Assembly: GCA_913055825.1 (NCBI GenBank)
Contig: CAJXKB010000033.1
Location: 1 to 33,119 of the forward strand
Length of the DNA stretch: 33,119 nucleotides
Direction of reading: 5' to 3'
From: an uncultured Bacteroidota bacterium
GTDB taxonomy: Bacteria > Bacteroidota > Bacteroidia > Bacteroidales > F082
The position numbers and the translations under genes were made by a program. Of the stretch, positions 1 through 7,397 are shown one piece after another. Below the pieces are notes generated by a model. The model saw only the letters and a program-made list of their open reading frames with translations, was not told where the DNA came from and searched no databases. The first letter of the stretch is position 1. Each line of letters starts with the position of its first letter.

Positions 1-321
1 GGGCAGGTCATTCAAACCTGTGCCAACCGGACAAAAGAAATCGGCATACGAAAAGTAAATGGGGCCACTGTTTTGGAAATGGTTAATATGCTGAATTTGG
101 ATTTTGTAAAATGGGTATTTATAGCGTTTGTCATTGCAACTCCGATAGCCTATTACAGCATCAGCAAATGGCTGGAAAATTTCCCTTACAGAACTTCTTT
201 AAGCTGGTGGGTTTTTGCTATGGCAGGAATAATTGTTCTGTTTGTTACGCTTGTAACAGTGAGTTGGCAAACATTCAGTGCAGCACGAAGGAATCCGGTG
301 GAAGCATTGAGGTACGAATGA
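1..321 (+). CDS. ABC transporter permease, FtsX/MacB type (3' end only)
   Basis: The reading frame is open from the first base, so the gene begins before the window. The visible 106 residues are the last part of an FtsX-like permease: a cytoplasmic coupling segment with TKEIGIRKVNGA, followed by two membrane helices at about residues 35-55 and 70-92, and the terminal motif ARRNPVEALRYE. In this family the coupling segment contacts the ATPase subunit, which is not visible here. The downstream gene at 535 encodes a full-length paralogue with the same ending (TKELGIRKVNGA, ARRNPVEALRYE), so the two form a tandem pair. Family members work in antimicrobial-peptide efflux, lipoprotein release or signalling; the substrate cannot be told from sequence. 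An octamer repeat starts a few bases after the stop codon. Confidence 0.93.
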   Translation, partial: GQVIQTCANRTKEIGIRKVNGATVLEMVNMLNLDFVKWVFIAFVIATPIAYYSISKWLENFPYRTSLSWWVFAMAGIIVLFVTLVTVSWQTFSAARRNPVEALRYE

Positions 322-329
322 GAGATGAG

Positions 330-409
330 GGTTGGAAGGTGGAAAGGTTGAAAGGTAAGAGGGTAGGAAGGTAAGAAGGTAGAAAGGTGGGGAGGTAGAA
401 AGGTGGAAA
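330..409. repeat. 8-bp tandem repeat array, GGT orientation (left arm)
   Basis: GGT recurs at 330, 338, 346, 354, 362, 370, 378, 386, 394 and 402, ten copies in perfect 8-bp register, with purine-rich spacers (GGTnRRRR). The period is not a multiple of three and the stretch lies directly after a stop codon, so it is non-coding. The array is mirrored by an ACC array to its right. Confidence 0.9.
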
Positions 410-421
410 GGGTACAAAACC

Positions 422-501
422 CTCCAACCCTTCAACCCTTCAACCCTTAAACCCTCTAACCTTTCAACCCTCACACCCTCTAACCTTTCAACCCTCACAC
501 C
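422..501. repeat. 8-bp tandem repeat array, ACC orientation (right arm)
   Basis: ACC recurs at 427, 435, 443, 451, 459, 467, 475 (as CACC), 483, 491 and 499, again ten copies in perfect 8-bp register and pyrimidine-rich. It is the inverted counterpart of the array at 330-409, giving a roughly symmetrical 172-bp structure centred near 415. Inside it a 24-bp unit is repeated exactly (452-475 and 476-499), showing recent local duplication. On either strand the transcript could fold into a long imperfect hairpin. Confidence 0.88.
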
Positions 502-534
502 CCCTCATAAAAAATAACAATAAAAAGGGTAACT

Positions 535-2880
535 ATGAATTTAATTGCTATTGTATTTAAAAGGTTGAAATCTCAAAAACTGACCGTCTGGCTGCGGATT
601 ATCAGTATGGGTGTGGGAATGGCAAGTGTACTGGTACTTTTTTATATTGCTTTCAACGCGCTGAGTACCGATAATTTCTATCCGGAAAGAAACAGAATTT
701 ATCAGGTTTTTGACAAATTTAAATCACCCGACTTCAGCGGAACGTACCCTAAAGTCATACAACCCCTTGTGCCGGCCATGGCAAAGGATTTCCCTCAGGT
801 TGAGGTGGGCACGATTATTTTCAACAATGACAAAACAAATTATAAAGTAGGCGAATCGTTGACAGAAGCCAACACCCTGTATGCGGATTCGCTGTTTTTC
901 AAAGTTTTCCGGCGCCGGTTTGTTGCCGGGGCGGCAAGTCGGTCGTTACGGTTGAAAAATAGTGCGGTCATCACACAAAAACTGGCACGAAAACTTTTTG
1001 GCAACAGCCTCGCAGCCATAGGCAAAATCATCTACCTGAACGAAGTACGCCCGATAATTATCACCGGAGTCATTGAAAACTGGCCTGCCAATTCAAGTTT
1101 TCGGGCCGGTGTGCTGATTGCATTTGCCACTTTGAAAGACGAACACAGACTTTATATGGGTTGGGGCGGAGGCGACAGCTTTTGGGGTTATGTTAAACTC
1201 GTCAAAGGGACCGAACCCCACAAAATTGAAAAAGCCATGCCTGATTTTCTACGCAAATATTATGATGTGGATGCTGCTAAAGCGCGGGGCATTTTTTCGA
1301 CGTACAAACTAATTCCACTCACAAAAGCCACGTTTATTAAAAATCCGAAGAAGAAGGTTTTTTATTCAATGATGATATTTATCGGCGTGCTGGTATTCGG
1401 ATTGGTATGTTTCAACTCGTTGTTGCTGATATTGACAGGATACGGGAAATTCATGAAAGAAATTGCCATCCATCGCACCCTTGGCGCTTCGGGCTTTGAA
1501 ATCCATAAGCTTGTCTTTAACGAAGCACTGATTTATATGCTTGCCTCGTCAGTTGTGGCTGTACTCTTTTTGGTACTAATAAATCCGTTTATTGAAACCA
1601 ATTTCCGGTTTAGTCTTATCGAAGCATTTACAAACCGGTCGTTTCTGCTTTTGTTCTTGCTGGTCTTTGTCATTGCCTTTGTTGTCATTTACATTATCCC
1701 TGTCCGATGGTCAATGCGTTATTTTATGGCTACGCAAAAAACAGCATCTGTTAGCAAGCCACCCATGAATATAAATCTGCAGAGGGTGTTGCTTACTCTT
1801 CAAATCGGTATTTCGCTGAGTTTGTTTGTTTTCCTGTTTTTTATCAACAGCCAATTCAATTTTATCCGGCATTTCAACAAAGGGTACGACGCTAGCCATT
1901 TGGTTTATATTGAACTAAAAAACAAACCCTTATACACGAAAGATGAGGTCATAAAAAGTGAAATAGCCCGATTGCCCAATGTAATATCAGCATGTCTGTC
2001 CGATGACATTCCGCTGTGGGGACTTTCCGGAAACAGCTTTTCAGCCAGCCCGGACGGGGAAAATGCAAAAGTCGTACGGAACATCTCAGTGGATAATGAT
2101 TTCTTTTCCACACTAAAAATGAAGATGGAAGGCCCAGGGTTTAGCCGGATTGTAAGGAAAAACAGCGTGGTTATTACACTTCAGGCGGCAAAGCTCTTTC
2201 AGCTCAAAAAACCAGTGGGGAAAACATTGTATTTCCACAAGTCGCCTGTTGTCATTAGAGGAGTTGTCGATGATATTGTTTCCGGATCGCTACATTCGGC
2301 TATACAACCGATCGTGTTCAGCCGGTACGACGGCCCTTCGGTTTATTCGGTAGTTACGGTACGCATTGCCTCCGCCGGGATGTTAAGCACAGTGAAGAAA
2401 ATACAGAAAACCATTCAACGTATTGTTCCCGGTCAAATTGTTCAAGTGAAGTATTACGACGCTTCCCTTCAGGAAAACTACCAGTTTGACCATGCGGTAA
2501 AGGATACCGTAAGCTTTTTCTCGATTTTGGCTGCACTGATTACGCTGGCCGGCCTTGTCGGGTTTACACTGAGTATGATTCATGCACGCACCAAAGAACT
2601 GGGTATCCGCAAGGTAAACGGAGCATCTGAAAAGTCGTTGATTCTGTTATTGAATAAGGTTTTTATGTGGAACATCGCCATAGCACTTGTGATTTTTATT
2701 CCCGTTTCCTGGCAAATCTCAAAACTCTGGTTACAACAGTATGCTTATGCTGTTACGCTGAAATGGTGGATTTTTGCATTGGCATCCGTTTTGGTGACCG
2801 CAGCCGTTATCGGCGTGGTTTCTGTTTTTACGTTTCGGGCAGCACGAAGGAATCCGGTTGAAGCGTTGAGATATGAATGA
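535..2880 (+). CDS. ABC transporter permease with two FtsX/MacB-like halves
   Basis: This 781-residue inner-membrane protein has the eight-helix layout common in Bacteroidota. Helix 1 (about residues 20-45) is followed by a periplasmic MacB-like domain, helices 2-4 at about 275-395, helix 5 at about 417-437, a second periplasmic domain, and helices 6-8 at about 660-775. Two cytoplasmic coupling motifs are visible, KEIAIHRTLGAS near 305 and KELGIRKVNGAS near 690, and the protein ends in ARRNPVEALRYE. The ATG at 535 gives an immediate amphipathic start and membrane helix, so it is the likely start. It is a paralogue of the truncated gene upstream and is probably cotranscribed with it across the octamer repeats. 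No ATPase, membrane-fusion protein or outer-membrane partner is visible. The transported or sensed molecule is unknown. Confidence 0.93.
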   Translation: MNLIAIVFKRLKSQKLTVWLRIISMGVGMASVLVLFYIAFNALSTDNFYPERNRIYQVFDKFKSPDFSGTYPKVIQPLVPAMAKDFPQVEVGTIIFNNDKTNYKVGESLTEANTLYADSLFFKVFRRRFVAGAASRSLRLKNSAVITQKLARKLFGNSLAAIGKIIYLNEVRPIIITGVIENWPANSSFRAGVLIAFATLKDEHRLYMGWGGGDSFWGYVKLVKGTEPHKIEKAMPDFLRKYYDVDAAKARGIFSTYKLIPLTKATFIKNPKKKVFYSMMIFIGVLVFGLVCFNSLLLILTGYGKFMKEIAIHRTLGASGFEIHKLVFNEALIYMLASSVVAVLFLVLINPFIETNFRFSLIEAFTNRSFLLLFLLVFVIAFVVIYIIPVRWSMRYFMATQKTASVSKPPMNINLQRVLLTLQIGISLSLFVFLFFINSQFNFIRHFNKGYDASHLVYIELKNKPLYTKDEVIKSEIARLPNVISACLSDDIPLWGLSGNSFSASPDGENAKVVRNISVDNDFFSTLKMKMEGPGFSRIVRKNSVVITLQAAKLFQLKKPVGKTLYFHKSPVVIRGVVDDIVSGSLHSAIQPIVFSRYDGPSVYSVVTVRIASAGMLSTVKKIQKTIQRIVPGQIVQVKYYDASLQENYQFDHAVKDTVSFFSILAALITLAGLVGFTLSMIHARTKELGIRKVNGASEKSLILLLNKVFMWNIAIALVIFIPVSWQISKLWLQQYAYAVTLKWWIFALASVLVTAAVIGVVSVFTFRAARRNPVEALRYE

Positions 2881-2888
2881 GGGAGGAG

Positions 2889-2957
2889 GGTAAGAGGGTG
2901 AGAAGGTAGAAGGGTGAGAAGGTAGGAAGGTAGGAAGGTGGAAAGGTAAGAAGGTGG
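2889..2957. repeat. 8-bp tandem repeat array after the second permease gene
   Basis: GGT occurs at 2889, 2897, 2905, 2913, 2921, 2929, 2937, 2945 and 2953, nine copies in exact 8-bp register, starting right behind the stop codon at 2880. Two more GGT units, also 8 bp apart, lie at 3018 and 3026 beyond an inverted repeat. It is the same repeat family and orientation as 330-409 but has no mirrored ACC arm. Confidence 0.88.
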
Positions 2958-2961
2958 AATT

Positions 2962-3007
2962 GACCAGTCAGGTCTCCGGTGGATTGCGGGCAGTGACCTG
3001 ACGGGTC
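2962..3007. repeat. Inverted repeat / hairpin element
   Basis: The 13-bp arms GACCAGTCAGGTC (2962-2974) and GACCTGACGGGTC (2995-3007) are reverse complements at 12 of 13 positions and are separated by 20 bp. The element sits between the octamer array and its two stray units. It lacks a T-tract, so it is not a classical intrinsic terminator. It may be a short dispersed palindrome that landed in the repeat. Confidence 0.7.
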
Positions 3008-3092
3008 TGTAAGAGAAGGTGAAAAGGTTGCAACATGTTCAATAAGCGGTTAACGAAAGAGGACTTCTAATAATAACCACATTAAAAATACA

Positions 3093-3124
3093 ATTGATAA
3101 CCGGTTTCTTTTTTTGTAATTTTG
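3093..3124 (+). promoter_or_regulatory. Probable promoter of the DUF1080-like lipoprotein gene
   Basis: TAATTTTG at 3117-3124 fits the Bacteroidota -7 consensus TAnnTTTG. ATTG at 3093-3096 is an acceptable -33 element with 20 bp between. The start codon lies 14 bp after the -7 box, so the mRNA leader would be very short. This also argues against any start upstream of 3139. Confidence 0.6.
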
Positions 3125-3138
3125 AAAATAAAAGCATT

Positions 3139-3849
3139 ATGAAAAAGTTCACTTTTTATCTTATCGCGGTAGTGATTGGCTTTTCACTTTTAAGTTGTTA
3201 CCACCCACAAACTGCTACAGGCACAAAAAAAGCAACCCGCAACACCAAAGCAATCGTTAAATCCGTTTTGGTAAAAGCCGACACCATTTTCCATTTTGAG
3301 AATGATGCTGTTGGAAAATCACCTGCCGGGTGGACAGCCTATTTAACGGGCCGTGGTAAGCCCTGCAAATGGGAAGTCCGCAATGATGCAGGCAATAAAG
3401 TGCTGGCACAGGTTTCTCAAGAACAGGAGGATTACCGATTTAATCTCATTGTCAACGACAGCTTATCTTATAAAGACGTCACTATTTCAGTGAAATTTAA
3501 AGGCATTACCGGCAAAAATGATCAGGGTGGTGGACCTGTGTGGCGTTTTCAGGATGCCAATAATTATTATGTGGCACGTGCCAATCCGCTGGAAAACAAT
3601 TTTCGTTTATATAAAGTGGTGAACGGCGATAGGCACATGCTGAAAAGTGCCCGTCTCAATATTGAAACAGGAAAATGGTACACACTGAAGGTCATTATGA
3701 AAGCAAACCGGATTACCTGCTATTTCGATGGCAAACCGGAGCTGGAAACTACGGATGGCACCTTTCCACAATCCGGTAAAATAGGCCTTTGGACAAAATC
3801 AGATGCGAGAACCTATTTTGACGATTTCAGCCTGACAAAGTTGAAATAA
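3139..3849 (+). CDS. DUF1080-like lipoprotein (concanavalin/LamG-type fold)
   Basis: This is a 236-residue exported lipoprotein. The first 20 residues are a type II signal peptide with lipobox LLSC, so the mature protein starts at Cys20 and should be anchored in the envelope. The start at 3139 was chosen because it opens the signal peptide directly and follows a promoter-like -7 box. From about residue 55 the protein resembles the DUF1080 / 3-keto-disaccharide hydrolase family (PF06439): it opens with FENDAVGKSPAGW, has a core with VWRFQDANNYYVAR and GKWYTLKV, and ends GKIGLWTKSDARTYFDDF. Members have a beta-sandwich and are often tied to carbohydrate binding or cleavage. No catalytic residues can be assigned here, so a binding role is as likely as an enzymatic one. 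It stands alone between the permease pair and the next secreted protein. Confidence 0.85.
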   Translation: MKKFTFYLIAVVIGFSLLSCYHPQTATGTKKATRNTKAIVKSVLVKADTIFHFENDAVGKSPAGWTAYLTGRGKPCKWEVRNDAGNKVLAQVSQEQEDYRFNLIVNDSLSYKDVTISVKFKGITGKNDQGGGPVWRFQDANNYYVARANPLENNFRLYKVVNGDRHMLKSARLNIETGKWYTLKVIMKANRITCYFDGKPELETTDGTFPQSGKIGLWTKSDARTYFDDFSLTKLK

Positions 3850-4033
3850 CACACTGGTTACTAAACCACTATGTATTAGAAATTTATGGGTTAAAGTTAC
3901 GAAAGAAATTCCTTACTTCGATTTCGTGCCCTGGCAGGAGCCAAAGTAACAAATACATAAAATACCACCAAAAAAACACTGGAAATTAGATGAATATGCT
4001 TCGGGTGCACGGAAGTTTTCAATATCGTTTTTG

Positions 4034-4041
4034 TATCTTTG
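4034..4041 (+). promoter_or_regulatory. -7 promoter box of the secreted protein gene at 4064
   Basis: TATCTTTG matches TAnnTTTG exactly and lies 22 bp before the ATG. No convincing -33 element is seen at the usual spacing, so the call rests on the -7 box and its position. Confidence 0.5.
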
Positions 4042-4063
4042 TACACCATTTTTAGTCAATTAT

Positions 4064-5293
4064 ATGAAAATTAGAATACTCTTTCTGGTAACGTTATCCT
4101 TTTTCTTAATCGAAAATATTTTTGCCCAACAAAAAATACTTTTCGATGCCACAAAAGCCGAAACCGCAGGCAATGCCGATTGGGTAATTGATGCCGATCA
4201 GTTTAATTTGGGTTATTCCAACGGACAGCCACAAGCAAACGCAGGAAACGAAGCAAATGCACAGCGATTTCCAACACCTGACCAGTCAGGAATTAATGCA
4301 TCAACAAGCGAATCGTACTGGACCGGCGCACTTTCATCCTGGGGTATCGATTTGGTAAAGCAGGGTTTTGAAGTTGAAACACTTCCCTACAACGGGAAAA
4401 TTACCTATGGTAGCACCAGCAACCCGCAAGATTTATCGAATTATGCTGTTTTTGTGGTCGACGAACCCAACATTCAGTTTACGGCCGCAGAAAAAACGGC
4501 CATCCTTCAATTTGTTTATCATGGCGGAGGACTCTTTATGATTTCTGATCACAACCAATCCGACCGCAATGGTGATGGCATTGACTCGCCCTCCATCTGG
4601 AACGATTTAATGCAAAACAATTCTTTCCAGAAGAACCCTTTCGGCATTACCTTCGACCTTGAAAATTTCTCGGACAAAACCGAAAACATTCCCCATCTTC
4701 CCGGAGATCCGCTTTTACATGGCCCCATGGGTGATGTAACCCGCGTAGAATTTTACAACGGCACCTCCATGACGCTCAATACCACTGCCAATGCCAGTGT
4801 TAAAGGAGTGGTTTACCACTCAGGATCCGGCTTTGAGTCAAAAAATGTGATGGTAGCTTACGCTGAATTTGGAAAAGGAAAAGTGGTGGCCCTGGGCGAC
4901 AGTTCACCGGCGGATGACGGTTCGGGCGACCGCAACGACCGCCTTTATGACGGATGGATAGAAGATGCAAACGGAAACCACGAACGGCTCATTATGAACG
5001 GAACTCTTTGGCTGGCAAAAGGACAAACAACTGCCGTTCAAAATATTACAGCACATAAAAAATTAATTCGGATTAAAAATAATCAGCATGGTTTAACAGT
5101 TTCTTTACAAAGCACCACTGATTATCCGGATAATTATCTGCAGATTTATAACCTTTCGGGACAAAAGATTAAATTGTTGAAAAATTTACAACCACAACAA
5201 AGTTACTACTTCCAACTGCCTTCGAAAGGCATTTTCGTTTATCGCTTTTGCGATGTGCGGCAAACGTTGGATTGGGGAAAAATTTACTTTTAA
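4064..5293 (+). CDS. Secreted protein with glutamine-amidotransferase-like fold and probable T9SS sorting domain
   Basis: This is a 409-residue protein with a signal peptide (hydrophobic residues 5-17, predicted cleavage after IFAQ). The ATG at 4064 begins the signal peptide; an in-frame upstream codon would place residues inside the promoter. Residues about 25-325 resemble a class I glutamine amidotransferase-like / GIFT fold, with YAVFVVDEPN, FVYHGGGLFMISDHN, GKGKVVALGDSSPADD and NGTLWLA. The canonical Cys-His-Glu triad of amidotransferases is not evident, so it is probably not an amidotransferase. Asp- and Gly-rich stretches (NQSDRNGDGIDS) may bind calcium. The last 75 residues (LQIYNLSGQKIK, LPSKGIFVYRF) look like a type A C-terminal domain for type IX secretion, predicting export to the cell surface or medium. 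Its stop codon overlaps that of the convergent beta-barrel gene. Confidence 0.82.
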   Translation: MKIRILFLVTLSFFLIENIFAQQKILFDATKAETAGNADWVIDADQFNLGYSNGQPQANAGNEANAQRFPTPDQSGINASTSESYWTGALSSWGIDLVKQGFEVETLPYNGKITYGSTSNPQDLSNYAVFVVDEPNIQFTAAEKTAILQFVYHGGGLFMISDHNQSDRNGDGIDSPSIWNDLMQNNSFQKNPFGITFDLENFSDKTENIPHLPGDPLLHGPMGDVTRVEFYNGTSMTLNTTANASVKGVVYHSGSGFESKNVMVAYAEFGKGKVVALGDSSPADDGSGDRNDRLYDGWIEDANGNHERLIMNGTLWLAKGQTTAVQNITAHKKLIRIKNNQHGLTVSLQSTTDYPDNYLQIYNLSGQKIKLLKNLQPQQSYYFQLPSKGIFVYRFCDVRQTLDWGKIYF

Positions 5294-6645
5294 AAACTGT
5301 ACTTAACTGAAAAAAACAGTGTATTATAATTTTTTAGGTTAGAAAATAAATTGTTTCCCTTCCCGCCAAAAAGATAGGCCCCAAGCTTGATTTCGGTATT
5401 TTCGTTAGGCTTATAAGTTAGTGACGGCACGTAAAAATAGGCATAATTATGCCTCAGGTCTTTCCATTTTAATGCCACAAAGCCACCTGTTACAGGCTCA
5501 AGCATTAGCTGGTCGTTAAGAAAAGATTTTTGCCACGACAACACAAAATAATCATTCAGATTTCCCCTACCGCGTTCATTTGCAAAACCATGCAGGTACT
5601 GAAAATTCAAATACGAGCCGTCTTTAAAAGTGTAATCGGCACCCACAACGTATTTAAAATACATTTGCTTTCTTAAAATGAGGCTGTCGGTTGTAGGCGG
5701 CAGCGGATTTCCCATCACGGAATTTGTCATTACCACCTCCTTCCGGGGAAGAAAACCGGCGGCCTCGGCCCATACCCCCACACTCCCGATACTTCCCGCA
5801 AGGTCAAAACCCAAAATATGCTCACGCACAAAGTTTTCAGCAGAATGAACTTTGATATTCCCGAGCATGTCAAGCGGAATAATATTATTATTTACAGGAA
5901 CAGGAATCTGGTCGTAAGTATAAACATAACTGACAGAGAAATCGAAACCTCCGGCAAAAAATTTAAAACGCGTGCCGAGAGTAGCCCCGTTTCGCAGATT
6001 GAATTTCGGCATCAGCAAGGTATCGGTCATTAAACTGATGTGATAAGGGCCCGGTACATTTACAGATGGGATCAAAGCTGTTGAATAAATTCCCAGTGGT
6101 AACGTGGCCGGCTGGAAAACAGGGATATAAACAGCTTGCAAAGAAAAATTATTATTAAAATACCAGATGAAGTTGGCTGCCCACGAACCGTTGTGCCTGC
6201 CAAAATCCATTATATCCTCAAAATCGTAAGGATTCAGATTATCGGTAGGATTTAACCTGTCGGCCGTACCCCAGGCAATACGTTGTTTTCCGATTTTGAA
6301 ATCCAGTTTTTTAAAAATAAAACCACTGAGTTTCACATATGCTTCGCGAAGCGAAATATTGTAAGGATCGGTGATGTTTTTGTTGAACAAATCGTGATAT
6401 GAAACGATTTTTGGAAGCCCGAGATTCCTAAACCAGAGTTCGGTGTGGAATTTTGCACGTTGGGCCAGGTGTGCATCCAGCTGCAGGTTCAGACGGGTTT
6501 CATTCCATGCCCAGTCGTTGGGTTTTTTGCTCAGAAAACGCTGATCGGTATAAAAATTCCCGTAAAACGACACAATGTGTCCCTGTGCAAAAATATTTTC
6601 CAGCCCAATTCCCAGCAAAATAATGATTAAAACAAGCTTTTTCAT
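5290..6645 (-). CDS. Outer-membrane beta-barrel protein, DUF1302-like
   Basis: This 451-residue protein has a signal peptide (MKKLVLIIILLGIG, cleavage after IFAQ) and alternating amphipathic strands, and ends in aromatic phenylalanine (FFSVKYSF), the usual signal for beta-barrel insertion. Near residues 118-145, GKQRIAWGTADRLNPTDNLNP resembles the conserved early segment of DUF1302-type porins. It is the last gene of the reverse unit tetR-MMPL-lolA-like, only 11 bp after the LolA-like gene. In other bacteria MMPL exporters, LolA-like proteins and DUF1302 barrels also occur together, suggesting that this barrel is the outer-membrane end of a hydrophobic-cargo pathway. It could instead be a solute porin. 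The cargo is unknown. Confidence 0.85.
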   Translation of the reverse strand: MKKLVLIIILLGIGLENIFAQGHIVSFYGNFYTDQRFLSKKPNDWAWNETRLNLQLDAHLAQRAKFHTELWFRNLGLPKIVSYHDLFNKNITDPYNISLREAYVKLSGFIFKKLDFKIGKQRIAWGTADRLNPTDNLNPYDFEDIMDFGRHNGSWAANFIWYFNNNFSLQAVYIPVFQPATLPLGIYSTALIPSVNVPGPYHISLMTDTLLMPKFNLRNGATLGTRFKFFAGGFDFSVSYVYTYDQIPVPVNNNIIPLDMLGNIKVHSAENFVREHILGFDLAGSIGSVGVWAEAAGFLPRKEVVMTNSVMGNPLPPTTDSLILRKQMYFKYVVGADYTFKDGSYLNFQYLHGFANERGRGNLNDYFVLSWQKSFLNDQLMLEPVTGGFVALKWKDLRHNYAYFYVPSLTYKPNENTEIKLGAYLFGGKGNNLFSNLKNYNTLFFSVKYSF

Positions 6646-6656
6646 AACATTTGGAT

Positions 6657-7397
6657 TTACCGGGTTAAAGCACGGACACTAAAATCACTATCTGACAAGC
6701 CCTGGTCGTATTTCACATCAGTAGAAACCAATTGGGTCTGGTGGCCTGTACGCAAGTCTTTCATTGTGATTTTAAAGGCATTCCAGTAGTTACCTATCTT
6801 CTTAAAAATGTAATCGGTATGCTTGATTTTCCTTCCCGTACGGTCGAAATAATCTACTGAAACCGGATAAAAATAATGCGCATCAAGGGTTAGTTCCGTT
6901 TTGGAATATTCCGATTGAACACCGGGTTTTGGGATCAGTTTCAGTATGATTTTATTTTCATCCTGTTTAAGGATTACCGGATCATATTTCACTTCAAGCA
7001 GTTTGGCTTCCATGTCATCGTAAGAAAAATCGGTACCGGCAAATTTTTGGTTTCTCACGTGGGAAGCAATGCGGCGTTCGCGGCCAAAAGCCGGCAAATA
7101 CAAGTACATCACGTTTTTAGGAAGCGACAAAAACGAAATTCCTGCATCAGCAGCAGGAGCTGTAAAACGAAACAGGCGCATGGTATTCCCTTTTTGTTTG
7201 ATTACCGCCTGGCGTTCACTTTGCCTGCCGTTTTTATCGGTGAGGATGATTTTCAGATGACTTTGCTCATCCTTTGATGCATAAAGCACCTGATCTACTT
7301 TTCGGAGAATTTCTTCAGCATTTTGCGTATAGGCCCGTTGCGGCCATACCCAAACGAAAAAGAAAAATCCCATTAATGAAAATGCTATTTTTTTCAT
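6657..7397 (-). CDS. LolA-like outer membrane lipoprotein-sorting protein
   Basis: This is a 246-residue periplasmic protein with a signal peptide (hydrophobic to about residue 20, probable cleavage near AYTQ). Features of the MMPL-associated LolA-like family (PF17131) include EEILRKVDQ after the signal, a beta-sheet body, FTAPAADAGISFLSLP, YLYLPAFGRERRI, and FAGTDFSYDDME near the middle. LolA folds hold acyl chains in a half-barrel, so this protein may ferry lipids or other hydrophobic cargo across the periplasm. The start at 7397 was chosen because it gives the signal peptide and an ATGA overlap with the MMPL stop codon, which implies translational coupling. An upstream start would run well into the exporter gene. 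It is not expected to be the housekeeping LolA, which belongs with LolCDE. Confidence 0.88.
   Translation of the reverse strand: MKKIAFSLMGFFFFVWVWPQRAYTQNAEEILRKVDQVLYASKDEQSHLKIILTDKNGRQSERQAVIKQKGNTMRLFRFTAPAADAGISFLSLPKNVMYLYLPAFGRERRIASHVRNQKFAGTDFSYDDMEAKLLEVKYDPVILKQDENKIILKLIPKPGVQSEYSKTELTLDAHYFYPVSVDYFDRTGRKIKHTDYIFKKIGNYWNAFKITMKDLRTGHQTQLVSTDVKYDQGLSDSDFSVRALTR

Noticed and set aside
199-498. Open reverse frame of about 100 codons through the octamer repeats, encoding a repetitive peptide
   Set aside because: The repeat period is 8 bp, so the frame is open by composition only; it also runs antisense through the permease end and has no promoter or conserved feature.
3872-3949. Short forward frame ending in KEIPYFDFVPWQEPK, possibly a gene remnant
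   Set aside because: Too short, no start codon or recognisable family, and it can occur by chance in this 214-bp gap. Nothing else is visible in the gap apart from the promoter box before 4064.
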